Source: AC-56 sp963702195
GTDB lineage: Bacteria > Actinomycetota > Thermoleophilia > Solirubrobacterales > 70-9
Assembly (NCBI GenBank): GCA_963702195.1
Contig: OY969725.1
Coordinates: 434,001-498,000 of the forward strand
Length of the DNA stretch: 64,000 bases
Direction: 5' to 3'
Made by a program: the position numbers and the translations under genes. Numbering within the stretch: position 1 is the first letter of the stretch; the number at the start of each line of letters is the position of its first letter. Below the pieces are notes generated by a model. That model worked only from the letters and a program-made list of their open reading frames with translations, was not told the DNA's origin and searched no databases. This document shows positions 32,840 to 42,718 of this stretch, one piece after another.

Positions 32840-34083
32840 CTCGTGCCCCCGGCGGTCTCGCGTCCGTCAGCACCCTCCCACGCGCCGGGTTGCGGCGGCC
32901 CCACCCACCGCCGCAGGAGAGCGCGCAGGACGAGCACCGCGATCCCCGCCCCGGCCCCGATCGCGAGGTTCCCCGTCACCAGCGTGATCAGGCCGATTCC
33001 GGCCGCGAGGACCCGATCGTCCAGGCGCTCGAGCTTGCCGGCCAGGAGGCCGTGCTGGATCGCCACGAAGAGCAGCATTCCCGCCAGGGCCCCGGGCGCG
33101 AGGAGATGAAGGAAGGCGGGAAGCGATGCCCCGAGGGCCACGCCCAGGCCCAGGTACAGGGCCCCGACCATGAGCGTCGCTCGGGCGGTCCTGGCGCCGA
33201 GCCGGTAATGGGCTGTGACGCCTCCGGCCCCGTGGCAGATGGGCAGCCCGCCGGTGAGCCCCGCGGTGACGTTCGCGAGCGAGATCGACGAGGCCAGGCG
33301 CCGGGGGTCGACGCGTCTCGCCCGCTTGCCGAAGTATTCGCGCTCCGCGTCGGCAGTGGCGACGATCGAGTTGCCGAACGTCAGCGGGATCTGCGCCAGG
33401 ACGAGCGTGGTCAGGGCGATGCCGAACTCGGGTGCGCTCGGGAACGACAGCGAGATCGCCTGCGGCCCGGCGCCGATGTCGGAGGGCAGACCGTCGACGC
33501 CAAGGCCGATCGCAGCCCCCGCCCCGAGGACCATGAGGCTGCCCGGCAGCCATCGATCGCCGGCGACGAAGAGAAGGAGCACGCACGAGGCCGCGGCGAC
33601 GGCGATGCTCACCGTCGGGTCGATCGGCGGGAGGCCGTCCCAGTTCCCCTTTTGAGCGAGCTCGATCGCGGCCTTGGCGAGGAGCAGGGCGACGCTCGCC
33701 TGGATACCGCGGACGAGCACGGTGGGGAAGCGGCGCGCCAGCCAGCCGGCCGCCCCGGTTGCGGCAAGCACGGCCATCGCCGCCGCCATCAGCAGCGCGC
33801 CGGCGGCGAGTGTCGCCGCGCTCAGGTGGAGCGCGATCGCCGCGGCGGCAAACGCCTTCAGCGGCTGCACCGGCACCGGGACCCGGAAGTAGAGAGCGGT
33901 GCCCATGTAGGCAAGCCCCGCGACGGCGAACACCGCGGTCGCGTTGAGCCCGTTCAGGGCGATCATGGCGACGGCGATGGGGATGAACAGCCCTGCATCG
34001 CCGAGCCCGCCGGCGAGCTCGCGAAGGTTGAACCTCACTGCGGTGCGTATCGGCGCCGTATGCAGGGTCGTGAAACGGGCCAC
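32836..34083 (-). CDS. MOT1-like sulfate/molybdate transporter
   Basis: 415 residues, 10-12 membrane segments, GTG start at 34083. The family motifs are ELAGGLGDAGLFIPIAVAMI, RVPVPVQPLKAFAAAAIAL and LPICHGAGGVTAHYRLGART, the signatures of MOT1 (MFS_MOT1/SulP-related) molybdate transporters. In this setting molybdate uptake for cofactor synthesis is the natural role, although sulfate cannot be excluded. Its GTG overlaps the moaA TAG by one base and its stop overlaps the DUF6457 start by 4 nt. Confidence 0.9.
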   Translation of the reverse strand: MARFTTLHTAPIRTAVRFNLRELAGGLGDAGLFIPIAVAMIALNGLNATAVFAVAGLAYMGTALYFRVPVPVQPLKAFAAAAIALHLSAATLAAGALLMAAAMAVLAATGAAGWLARRFPTVLVRGIQASVALLLAKAAIELAQKGNWDGLPPIDPTVSIAVAAASCVLLLFVAGDRWLPGSLMVLGAGAAIGLGVDGLPSDIGAGPQAISLSFPSAPEFGIALTTLVLAQIPLTFGNSIVATADAEREYFGKRARRVDPRRLASSISLANVTAGLTGGLPICHGAGGVTAHYRLGARTARATLMVGALYLGLGVALGASLPAFLHLLAPGALAGMLLFVAIQHGLLAGKLERLDDRVLAAGIGLITLVTGNLAIGAGAGIAVLVLRALLRRWVGPPQPGAWEGADGRETAGGTR

Positions 34084-35075
34084 TAGCCCCCGATCGCGCT
34101 CATCGTCCGCGGCGGCGGGCGGAAGCCTGGCTCGTTCACGCGGTGCTTGAGCTCTTTGCGCCAGACGGCGTCGCGCAGGATCGCCTCCAGATCGGCGTTC
34201 GATGCCCCGGCTCGCATCGCGTCACGGAGATCGGTCTCGTGCATCGAGAACAGACAGGTTCGAAGCTTTCCGTCGGCGGTCAGCCGGATGCGGTTGCAGT
34301 CAGCGCAGAACGGCTCCGACACCGGGCTCACGAACCCGATCTCGCCGCGGCCGTCGGCGAACCGGAAGACACGGGCCGTGGCGTGCGGCTCGCGGCCCAC
34401 CTCCTCCATGGGGTGGACGGCGGCGATGATCGAGCGGATCTCCGCACCGGTGAGCACCGAGTCCGGGCGCCACGAGCGATCACCGTCCAGTGGCATGAAC
34501 TCGATGAAGCGGACCTGGTAGTCGGTCGAGCGGGCCAGCTCGCAAAAGCGGAGAACCTCGTCCTCGGTGAAGTCCCGCATCGCGACGGCGTTCACCTTCA
34601 CGGGCCGGACCTCGGGATGCGACGCGATCGCCTCGAGGCCGGCCAGCACCTGGGCCAGCGAGTCGCGCCGCGTGATGTGGAAGAAGCGGTCGCGGGCCAG
34701 CGAATCGATGGAGACGTTCACCCGCTGGATCCCGGCGGCGACCAGGTCGGCCGCGTGGCGCTCGAGGAGGTACCCGTTCGTGGTCAGCGACAGATCTCGC
34801 AGATCGCCGATCCGAGCGAGCATCTCCACCAGGCGCGGAAAATCGCGCCGGACCAGCGGCTCGCCCCCGGTGAGCCGCACGTCCTCGATCCCCAGCCCGA
34901 CGAGCAGCCGCACCAGCCGCTCGATCTCCTCGAAGCTCAGGATGCCGTCACGGGGGAGCCATTCGATTCCGTCGGCCGGCATGCAGTACTGGCAGCGGAA
35001 GTTGCAGCGATCGGTGACCGAGACCCTCAGGTCGGAGATGCGGCGTCCGTGGGCGTCGAGGAGTGGCGCATCCAC
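34083..35075 (-). CDS. moaA: GTP 3',8-cyclase MoaA (radical SAM)
   Basis: 330 residues from GTG 35075. The radical-SAM cluster motif is CNFRCQYC (CX3CX2C). The second cluster is FCADCNRIRLTADGKLRTC (CX2CX13C), and the chain ends with the conserved Gly-Gly (SAIGG). It performs the first step of molybdenum cofactor synthesis, from GTP. It heads the minus-strand moaA-transporter-DUF6457 operon and is divergent from fdhA with 100 bp between start codons. No Mo-co riboswitch was recognised there. Confidence 0.97.
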   Translation of the reverse strand: MDAPLLDAHGRRISDLRVSVTDRCNFRCQYCMPADGIEWLPRDGILSFEEIERLVRLLVGLGIEDVRLTGGEPLVRRDFPRLVEMLARIGDLRDLSLTTNGYLLERHAADLVAAGIQRVNVSIDSLARDRFFHITRRDSLAQVLAGLEAIASHPEVRPVKVNAVAMRDFTEDEVLRFCELARSTDYQVRFIEFMPLDGDRSWRPDSVLTGAEIRSIIAAVHPMEEVGREPHATARVFRFADGRGEIGFVSPVSEPFCADCNRIRLTADGKLRTCLFSMHETDLRDAMRAGASNADLEAILRDAVWRKELKHRVNEPGFRPPPRTMSAIGG

Positions 35076-35151
35076 GCTTCGGAGAGTACCCCGGCGGCCC
35101 GCATCTCGAACCGCCCCCGTGCGCACCGGTCCGGGCGATGACCGCAAAGGT

Positions 35152-35180
35152 TTGAGGCGCGTCCCCTGCGGTGATATGGA
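35152..35180 (+). promoter_or_regulatory. Candidate fdhA promoter overlapping the first ATG
   Basis: TTGAGG at 35152-35157, 17 nt, then TATGGA at 35175-35180. The -10 box covers the ATG at 35176, so transcription from it would begin near 35187, after that ATG. An AGGAGG ribosome site at 35201-35206 then stands 5 nt before an in-frame CTG at 35212. If this promoter is real, translation starts at that CTG. Confidence 0.45.
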
Positions 35181-38100
35181 TTGCGCCCCGACAAATCTCG
35201 AGGAGGAATCACTGGCCCTCGACCTGCCCCTTTTCCGTCAGTTCCGTGGCGACCCCACCGCGCGAGGAGCGGCCGCCAAGTCGAAGCGCTCCGCTTCTCT
35301 TAAGCCGCGAACGAAGACCGCGGACCGCGTGGTGCAGTCCATCTGTCCGTATTGCGCGGTCGGATGCGGGCAGCTGGTCTACGTGAAGGACGAGCGCGTC
35401 GTCCAGATCGAGGGCGACCCCGACAGCCCCATCTCGCGGGGACGCCTCTGTCCAAAGGGGGCGGCCTCGAAGCAACTCGTCACCAGTCCGCTGCGCGAGC
35501 ACAAGGTCAAGTACCGCCGCCCGCACGGGACCGAGTGGGAGGAGCTCGACCTCGAGACCGCGACGGACATGATCGCCGATCGTGTGGTCGCGGCGCGAGA
35601 GGACACGTGGGAGGACTGCGTCGACGGCGATCCGGATCGCAAGCTGAATCGCACGCGAGGGATCGCCTTCCTCGGCGGGGCCACGCTGGACACCGAGGAG
35701 AACTACCTGATCAAGAAGCTCTTCACGGCGCTCGGCGCGATCCAGATCGAGAACCAGGCCCGCATATGACACAGCTCCACCGTCCCCGGTCTGGGGACGT
35801 CGTTCGGAAGGGGTGGCGCGACCACCTTCCAGCAGGACCTGCAGAACTCCGACTGCATCGTGATCATGGGCTCCAACATGGCCGAATGCCACCCGGTCGG
35901 CTTCCAGTGGGTGGTTGAGGCCAAGGAGCGGGGCGCGAAGGTCATCCACGTCGATCCGCGCTTCACGCGCACCAGCGCGATCGCCGACCTGCACGTGCCG
36001 CTCCGCGCCGGATCCGACATCGCCTTCCTGGGCGGGGTCGTCAACTACATCTTGGAGAACGAGGCCTGGTTCGACGAGTACGTCAAGGCGTACACGAACG
36101 GCCCGGTGATCATCAAGCCCGAGTTCCGGGACACCGAGGAGCTCGCCGGGTTCTTCTCCGGCTTCCGTGAGGAGGACGGCTACTACGACATCACGAGCTG
36201 GGGCTACGACGGCACCGACGAGGAGGCCGCCGCCGGGAAGCGCGAGCAGGTTGCGGACGTCTCGGGCGAGCAGGCGCACGGCGCCCACGGAATCGAGTTG
36301 AAGCGCGGCGACCCACCGCGCATGGATCACGAGATGCAGGACCCGCGCTGCGTCTTCCAGCTCCTGCGAAAGCACTTCAGCCGGTACACGCCGGAGATGG
36401 TGGAGCGCGTCTGCGGGGTGCCGAAGGAGCAGTTCCTCGAGGTGGCCCAGGCGCTCGCCGAGAACTCCGGTAGGGAGCGGACCTCCGCCATGGTGTACTC
36501 CGTGGGCTGGACGCAGCACACCGTTGGCGTCCAGTACATCCGCACCGCCGCGATCATCCAGCTCCTGTTGGGGAACATGGGCCGCCCCGGCGGCGGGATC
36601 CTGGCCCTGCGCGGACACGCGAACATCCAGGGCTCGACGGACATCCCGACGCTCTTCAACATCCTGCCGGGCTACATCCCGATGCCGCACCCGGAGTCGC
36701 ACGGCGACCTCGACCAGTTCATCGAGGACATGGGCCCGGAGACGGGCGCCTGGGGCTCGCTGCGCTCATACATGGTCAGCCTGCTGAAGGCGTGGTGGGG
36801 CGATGCCGCCGAGGAGGGGAACGACTACGCGTTCGACTTCCTGCCGCGGATCAACGGCGACCACTCGAACTACACGACGATGAACCGGATGCTCGACGGC
36901 AAGGTCAAGGGGTTCTTCGTGGTCGGCGAGAACCCCGCGGTGGGGTCGGCGAACGGAAAGCTCAACCGCAAGGCGATGGCCATGCTTGACTGGCTCGTCG
37001 TTCGCGACTTCGCCGAGATCGAGACCGCGTCGTTCTGGAAGGACGGTCCGGAGATCGAGACGGGCGAGCTGCGGACCGAGAACATCGGCACCGAGGTCTT
37101 CCTGATGCCCGCGGCCGCGCACACGGAGAAGGACGGCACCTTCACCAACACGCAGCGGCTCCTGCAGTGGCACCACAAGGCGGTGGAGCCGCCCGAGGAC
37201 TGCCGCTCCGAGCTTCACTTCTTCTACCACCTGGGCCAGAAGATCCAGGAGCGCCTGCGGAGCTCGCGCAAGCGCCGCGACCGGCCGATCAAGCGGCTGA
37301 CCTGGGATTACCCGACAGTGGGACCGAACGGGGAGCCCGATGCCGAGGCGGTGCTGCGGGAGATCAACGGCCACGGCGCCGAAGGCGAGCTTCTGCCCAA
37401 GTACCAAGAGCTCTCAGACGACGGTTCCACGAGCTGCGGCTCGTGGATCCACTGCGGCATCTACAAGGGCGGCACCAACCAGCCCGCGCGCAAGAAGCCC
37501 GGAAGCGTTCAGGACTGGGTGGCGCGGGAGTGGGGCTGGGCATGGCCCGCCGATACCCGGATCCTCTACAACCGCGCCTCGGCGGATCCCGACGGCGAGC
37601 CGTGGTCCGAGCGCAAGCGCTACGTCTGGTGGGATCCCGACGAGCGCGAGTGGACCGGCCGCGATCACCCCGATACCGGCCGTCCCGACAAGCCGCCCGA
37701 CTTCAAGCCGAAGAAGAACGCCAAGGGCATCGAGGCCCTGCGCGGCGACGACCCGTTCATCCTTCACCCCGACGGGCTCGGGTGGCTCTTCGTCCCCGCC
37801 GGCCTGGTGGACGGTCCGATGCCGACGCATTACGAGCCGCACGAGTCGCCGTTCTCAAATCCGCTCTACGAGCAGCAGCAGAACCCCACGCGGCAGCGCT
37901 ACGACCGGGTTGCCAATCCATACAACCCGTCCGCCGGCGAGCCCGGTGCCGGCGTCTACCCGTACGTGCTCACCTCCTATCGGCTCACGGAGCACCACAC
38001 GGCCGGCGGGATGTCGCGAACGCTCCCGTACCTGGCCGAGCTGCAGCCCGAGCTCTTCTGCGAGGTGAGCCCGGAGCTCGCCGCCGAACGCGGTCTCGAG

Positions 38101-38439
38101 CACGGGGGGTGGGCCACGATCGTCACGTCGCGCACGGCGATCGAGGCCCGGGTCATGGTCACCGACCGGATGAAGCCGCTGGCGATGGATGGCCAGGTCG
38201 CCCACCAGGTCGGCGTCCCGTATCACTGGGGCGGCAAGGGCATCGCCCGCGGCGACGTGGTCAACGACCTCTTCTCGCTGGTGCTGGACCCGAACGTCCA
38301 CATCCAGGAGGTCAAGGCCGCCAGCTGCGACGTCATCCCCGGCCGCCGGCCACGAGGCGAGGCGCTGCCGGAGTTCGTCGCCTCCTACCGCACGCGAGCA
38401 CTCGCCGGCGCCAAGCAGCCCCCGCGGGAGCGTCAGTGA
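35176..38439 (+). CDS. fdhA: Selenocysteine-containing formate dehydrogenase, catalytic (alpha) subunit
   Basis: About 1087 residues read through the in-frame TGA at 35767-35769 as Sec (residue 198 from ATG 35176). Residues before and after read ENQARI-U-HSSTVPGLGTSFGRG, the exact active-site context of Sec formate dehydrogenases. The N-terminal 4Fe-4S motif is CPYCAVGCG ... RLCPKGAA. Further FdnG-like blocks are IVIMGSNMAECHP, QNPTRQRYDRV and a C-terminal molybdopterin-binding domain with LTEHHTAGGMSR. It oxidises formate to CO2 with a Mo/W bis-MGD. No Tat signal is seen, so it should face the cytoplasm. The start is uncertain (see the CTG at 35212). A 4-nt overlap joins it to fdhB. Confidence 0.96.
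35767..35799 (+). promoter_or_regulatory. Selenocysteine TGA codon and bacterial SECIS hairpin
   Basis: The recoded TGA is at 35767-35769. Positions 35781-35787 (CGTCCCC) pair perfectly with 35793-35799 (GGGGACG), enclosing the 5-nt loop GGTCT. A GGUCU-type apical loop about 18 nt after UGA is what SelB recognises in the E. coli fdhF SECIS. The hairpin is inside coding sequence, as in other bacteria. selA, selB, selC and selD lie within 9 kb. Confidence 0.88.
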
Positions 38440-39347
38440 ACGGCACGGTCATCGAGACCCCGGCCTGGCCGTCCACCTACGAGGGCGATGCCAGGCCCCG
38501 CATGGGCTTCTTCACCGATACGTCGGTGTGCATCGGCTGCAAGGCCTGCGAGGTCGCGTGCAAGGAGTGGAACCAGGTCCCCGAGGAACCACTCGGCTTC
38601 ACCGGCGAGTCCTACGACAACAGTGGAGACCTCGGGGCCAATCGGTGGCGCCACGTCGCGTTCATCGAGCAGAAGATCCCCGTCGACGGCGTTGCCGAGT
38701 CGGCGCCGGACTCCTGGGTCGAGGAGGCGGCGCGCCAGCAGCTGACCGAGCACGGCCTGGACGCGCACGAGGACGACTCGGGCTTCCGCTGGCTCATGAG
38801 CTCCGACGTCTGCAAGCACTGCACGGAGGCGGCCTGCCTCGACGTCTGCCCGACCGGGTCGCTGTTCCGGACCGAGTTCGGGACGGTGGTCGTCCAGGAG
38901 GACATCTGCAACGGCTGCGGCTACTGCGTCGTCGCCTGCCCCTTTGGCGTGCTCGACCAACGCGAGAGCGACGGGCGCGTTTGGAAGTGCACGCTCTGCT
39001 ACGACCGATTGCTGGACGACATGGAGCCCGCCTGCGCCAAGGCGTGCCCGACCGACTCGATCCAGTTCGGTCCGCTCGACGAGCTGCTCGGGCGGGCAAC
39101 CGAGCGCGAGGCAGATCTGCGCTCGCGCGGGCACTCCGACGCGCGCCTCTACGGCCATGACGCGAGTGACGGCGTCGGAGGCTTCGGCGCGTTCTTCCTG
39201 TTGCTCGACGAACCGGAGGTCTACGGGCTGCCGCCGGACCCGGTGGTGACCACCCGGCGGCTGGGGCGGAACTGGCTCGCCGCCGGCGCGGCCGCTGCGG
39301 CGCTCGCGGCGGGGGTTGCCGCATCCTTCATCGGAGGGACCAGATGA
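38436..39347 (+). CDS. fdhB: Formate dehydrogenase iron-sulfur (beta) subunit
   Basis: 303 residues from GTG 38436, which overlaps the fdhA stop (GTGA). Four 4Fe-4S ferredoxin-type clusters are visible: CIGCKACEVACKEWN, CKHCTEAACLDVCPTG, CNGCGYCVVACPFG and CTLCYDRLLDD ... CAKACPTD. Near the C-terminus is a single membrane helix (AAGAAAAALAAGVAASFIGG), as in FdnH-type subunits. It carries electrons from FdhA to the membrane subunit. The stop overlaps the next ATG by 4 nt. Confidence 0.96.
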   Translation: MNGTVIETPAWPSTYEGDARPRMGFFTDTSVCIGCKACEVACKEWNQVPEEPLGFTGESYDNSGDLGANRWRHVAFIEQKIPVDGVAESAPDSWVEEAARQQLTEHGLDAHEDDSGFRWLMSSDVCKHCTEAACLDVCPTGSLFRTEFGTVVVQEDICNGCGYCVVACPFGVLDQRESDGRVWKCTLCYDRLLDDMEPACAKACPTDSIQFGPLDELLGRATEREADLRSRGHSDARLYGHDASDGVGGFGAFFLLLDEPEVYGLPPDPVVTTRRLGRNWLAAGAAAAALAAGVAASFIGGTR

Positions 39348-40324
39348 CCGACGGCGGGCCTCGGACGACACAGGGCACACGGACCGGGGTGGGCGACAGG
39401 CGCGGGGCCGGAAGGCGGGAGGGAGGCGAGCGGGCCATGGTGCCGCGCGAGAAGCCGAGCTCCTACTACGGGCGCCCGATCATCAAGCCGCCCGTGTGGA
39501 CGTGGGAGATTCCCACCTACTTCTTCACGGGAGGCCTGGGCGGCGCGTCGGCCACCTTCGCGCTCGCGGCCGACATCGCCGGCAACCGAACCTTGGCGCG
39601 CCGCTCGTGGACCATCGCGTTCGCCGGGCTCTCGGTAAGCCCGCTGCTCTTGACCTCGGATCTCGGCAAGCCATTGCGGTTCCTGAACATGCTGCGGGTC
39701 TTCAAGGTGACTTCGCCGATGAGCGTCGGCTCGTGGCTCTTGACCCTCGGAGCCGCGGCGACCGCGCCGGCGGCTGCGAGCGCCTTCCTGGGACGAGACT
39801 TCCCCGGCGCTCACCTGTCCCGGTTCGCCGCGGGGGCCCTGGGCCTGCCGGTGGCGACCTACACGGCCGTCCTCGTCTCCAATACGGCGGTTCCGATCTG
39901 GAGCGAGGCGCGCTGGGAGCTGCCGCTGAGCTTTGCCGCGAGCGCCGCCGCCAGCGCCGGCGCGGCCGCCGCGCTCGCCACCCCCGTTGAGCACGCGGCG
40001 CCCGCTCGGCGGCTCGCGATCGGCGGCGCGCTGGTCGAGTCGGCGGTCACGGAGGTCATGGAGAGGCGGCTCGGCGATCTGGGGGAGCCCTACAGCGAGG
40101 GGGCCTCCGGAAAGCTCGCCACCGCGGCGAAGGTGCTCACGGTCGGGGGCGCGGCACTGATGGCGGCCGGCGCCAGGCGCTCGCGTCCGGTGGTGGCAGC
40201 GGGTGCGGTGGCCCTGCTGGCGGGTTCCGTCTGCGAGCGGTGGTCGGTGTTCAAGGCCGGCTTCGCGTCGGCCAGGGACCCCGAGCACACCGTCGGGCCG
40301 CAGCGGGAGCGGTCCGCCCGGTAG
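39344..40324 (+). CDS. NrfD/PsrC-family membrane subunit of the formate dehydrogenase
   Basis: 326 residues from ATG 39344. After a charged N-terminus of about 40 residues come about eight hydrophobic segments, with WEIPTYFFTGGLGGASATFA and LLLTSDLGKPLRFLNMLRVF, the first being the characteristic NrfD quinol-site opening. No haem-ligand histidines of FdnI-type cytochrome b are evident, so it is NrfD-like rather than FdnI-like. It should pass electrons to menaquinone. It ends the fdhAB operon; selD converges on it, 17 bp away. Confidence 0.88.
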   Translation: MTDGGPRTTQGTRTGVGDRRGAGRREGGERAMVPREKPSSYYGRPIIKPPVWTWEIPTYFFTGGLGGASATFALAADIAGNRTLARRSWTIAFAGLSVSPLLLTSDLGKPLRFLNMLRVFKVTSPMSVGSWLLTLGAAATAPAAASAFLGRDFPGAHLSRFAAGALGLPVATYTAVLVSNTAVPIWSEARWELPLSFAASAAASAGAAAALATPVEHAAPARRLAIGGALVESAVTEVMERRLGDLGEPYSEGASGKLATAAKVLTVGGAALMAAGARRSRPVVAAGAVALLAGSVCERWSVFKAGFASARDPEHTVGPQRERSAR

Positions 40325-40341
40325 GGCGGCGCAGCGCGCTC

Positions 40342-41367
40342 CTACTCGACCTCGATGTGTCCCGCGGGGCCCTCGACGAGCGCTCCGATGTGCCTGCCCG
40401 GCGCGACGGACGATCGCTCCGGCGCGATTGCGACCAGAAGCCCGCCCGAGGTCATCGCGTCCGTGAGGAGGACGCGGCGCTCGGGTGAAACCGCCGCAGA
40501 CCAAGCGGTGAATCCGGCGGCGTCGGAGACGTTGCGGCGGCTGCCGCCTGCGACACAGTGCTCGTCACCGGCGAGCTCCTCGGCGCCCTCGATGACGGGT
40601 ACGGCGCCCGCCTCGACGCGGGCCGCCAACCCGCTCGCGGCGCACAGCTCGTGGAGGTGTCCGAGGAGCCCGAACCCCGTGACGTCGGTCATCGCGTGGG
40701 CGCCGGCGGCGAGGGCAGCTCTCGATGCCTCGTCGTTCAGCTCCGTCATCGTCTCGATGGCGCGGGCGATCAGGTCGTCGCCGGCGAGGCGCCGCTTGGC
40801 CGCGGTCGTGATGAGCCCGCCGCCGACCGGCTTGGTCAGGAAGAGCTCGTCGCCGGGCCGCCCGCCGGCGTTCGTCACCACCGCGTCGGGGTGGACGGTT
40901 CCCGTGACCGAGAGGCCGTACTTGGGTTCGGGATCGTCGATCGAGTGGCCGCCGCCGATCGCCACGCCCGCTCGCGCGGCGACGTCGCTACCGCCGCGCA
41001 GGATCTCCCTCAGCGTCTCGGCACCGTGCTCGGCAAGCGAGAACGCGACGAGGTTGAGCGCGAGGGCCGGCTCGGCTCCCATGGCGTAGATGTCGGACAT
41101 CGCGTTGACGGCCGCGATCCGGCCGAAGTCATATGGGTCGTCGACGATCGGCGTGAAGAAGTCGGCGCTCTGCACCAGGGCCAGGTCCGGCGTCAGCCGG
41201 TACACGGCCGCGTCGTCCGCGGTGTCGGCGCTCACCATCAGGTTCGGGTCCGCCGGAGGCGGAAGGCCGGCGAGCGCCTCCCGCAGGTCGGCCGCCGAGA
41301 TCTTGCAGGCGCAGCCGGCGCCGTGCGAGAGCGCGGTAAGGCGTACGCGTTCCGTGCTCGTGGCCAC
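40342..41367 (-). CDS. selD: Selenide, water dikinase SelD
   Basis: 341 residues from GTG 41367. The active-site loop is LSHGAGCACKIS, with Cys at the catalytic position (E. coli Cys17), so this is the Cys form and not itself a selenoprotein. The AIRS-like ATP-binding domain has MVSADTADDAAVYRL and NAMSDIYAMGAEPALALNLV. It makes selenophosphate from selenide and ATP, the selenium donor for SelA. The start codon is 22 bp from the divergent selA start. Confidence 0.96.
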   Translation of the reverse strand: MATSTERVRLTALSHGAGCACKISAADLREALAGLPPPADPNLMVSADTADDAAVYRLTPDLALVQSADFFTPIVDDPYDFGRIAAVNAMSDIYAMGAEPALALNLVAFSLAEHGAETLREILRGGSDVAARAGVAIGGGHSIDDPEPKYGLSVTGTVHPDAVVTNAGGRPGDELFLTKPVGGGLITTAAKRRLAGDDLIARAIETMTELNDEASRAALAAGAHAMTDVTGFGLLGHLHELCAASGLAARVEAGAVPVIEGAEELAGDEHCVAGGSRRNVSDAAGFTAWSAAVSPERRVLLTDAMTSGGLLVAIAPERSSVAPGRHIGALVEGPAGHIEVE

Positions 41368-41389
41368 GGCACGAGAGTACTCTCGGCGC

Positions 41390-42718
41390 GTGGATGACCG
41401 CCTGCGCGATTTGCCGTCGGTGGAGCGCCTGGCCTCCGCCGTCGACGGCCTGCCACACGCGGCGGCCGTGGCGGCGTCGAGACGCGAGTTGGAGGAGCAG
41501 CGCGCACGGATACTCGCCGGGAACGACTCCGAGACGAGCTTCGACCGGCTCGTGGACGCCGCGACCCAGCGCGGGCAGGAGCTCACCGCCGGGACGCTTC
41601 GCCGCGTCATCAATGCGACGGGGGTGATCCTCCACACCAACCTCGGTCGCGCTCCTCTGCTGCCGGGCGCCGCCGACGCGGCAGCGCTCATCGGAGCCGG
41701 CTACTCGAACCTGGAGCTGGACCTCGACACCGGCGAACGGGGAAGCCGCATCGCGCACCTGGAGCCGCTGCTCCGCGAGCTGACCGGCGCCGAGGCCGCC
41801 AGCGCGGTCAACAACAACGCGGCAGCGGTCGTGCTCGCGCTCGCCGCCGTTGCCGGCGGCCGCGAGGTGGTGATCGGCCGGGGCCAGCTGGTGGAGATCG
41901 GCGGCTCGTTCCGGATCCCGGAGATCCTGGAGCAGTCAGGAGCCCGGCTCGTGGAGGTTGGGACGACCAATCGCACTCGCGTCTCCGACTATGCGGCGGC
42001 AATCGGCCCGGAGACCGCCGCCGTCATGAGGGTCCACCAGTCGAACTTCCGAACGATCGGCTTCACCGAGGAGGTCCCGCTGGCGGAGCTCGTCGAGGTC
42101 GCCCGAGAGGGCGGCGTGCCGGTGATCGACGACCTGGGTTCGGGTGCGCTGGAGCCAGTCGGCGACGAGCCCACCGTCCGCGCGAGCCTGAAAGCCGGCG
42201 CGGACCTTGTCTGTTGGTCCGCCGACAAGCTCCTCGGCGGGCCGCAGGCCGGGATCCTCGCCGGGAGCGAGGTGGCGGTGGAGCGTTGCCGCACCCATCC
42301 GCTGGCCCGCGCGATGAGGCTCGACAAGCTTCAGGTCGCGGCGCTCGAAGCGACGCTTCGCGCCCACCGCGACCGAGGTCCCGAGGCGATCCCGGCGCTC
42401 GCGATGCTTCACGCCGACGAGGCCGGTTTGAGCACACGTGCCCGCCAGATGGCCGAAGGCGTTGGGACCGCGGCCGCGGTCCGGCGGTCCACAGCTCGCG
42501 CAGGAGGGGGCTCGCTTCCCCTGACGGAGCTCGAGGGACCGGTATGCGCGGTCGACCCCGGGCGGGCCGGCGCCGATGCGCTGGTCGCCGCACTGCGGCG
42601 GCACGACCCGCCGGTGATCGCTCGCGTCGAGGAGGGATCGGTTGTGCTCGATCCGCGGACGATGAGCGACGCCGAGGCCGGGGAGGCGGCCATCGCCGTT
42701 CGCGATGCGCTCGCCTGA
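41390..42718 (+). CDS. selA: L-seryl-tRNA(Sec) selenium transferase SelA
   Basis: 442 residues from GTG 41390. The PLP-binding lysine is in CWSADKLLGGPQAGILAG, a close match to E. coli SelA around Lys295. The N-terminal SelA-specific domain (LRDLPSVERLASAV) and the block INATGVILHTNLGRAPL are also present. It converts Ser-tRNA(Sec) to Sec-tRNA(Sec) with selenophosphate. Its stop is directly followed by the selB ATG. Confidence 0.97.
   Translation: MDDRLRDLPSVERLASAVDGLPHAAAVAASRRELEEQRARILAGNDSETSFDRLVDAATQRGQELTAGTLRRVINATGVILHTNLGRAPLLPGAADAAALIGAGYSNLELDLDTGERGSRIAHLEPLLRELTGAEAASAVNNNAAAVVLALAAVAGGREVVIGRGQLVEIGGSFRIPEILEQSGARLVEVGTTNRTRVSDYAAAIGPETAAVMRVHQSNFRTIGFTEEVPLAELVEVAREGGVPVIDDLGSGALEPVGDEPTVRASLKAGADLVCWSADKLLGGPQAGILAGSEVAVERCRTHPLARAMRLDKLQVAALEATLRAHRDRGPEAIPALAMLHADEAGLSTRARQMAEGVGTAAAVRRSTARAGGGSLPLTELEGPVCAVDPGRAGADALVAALRRHDPPVIARVEEGSVVLDPRTMSDAEAGEAAIAVRDALA

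Noticed and set aside
35076..35175. A Mo-co (molybdenum cofactor) riboswitch between moaA and fdhA
   Set aside because: The 100-bp gap is too short and shows none of the expected conserved helices.
34567..35769. Reading fdhA as two separate proteins, or as a pseudogene
   Set aside because: The break is a TGA at the known Sec position followed by a SECIS hairpin, with the sel genes nearby.
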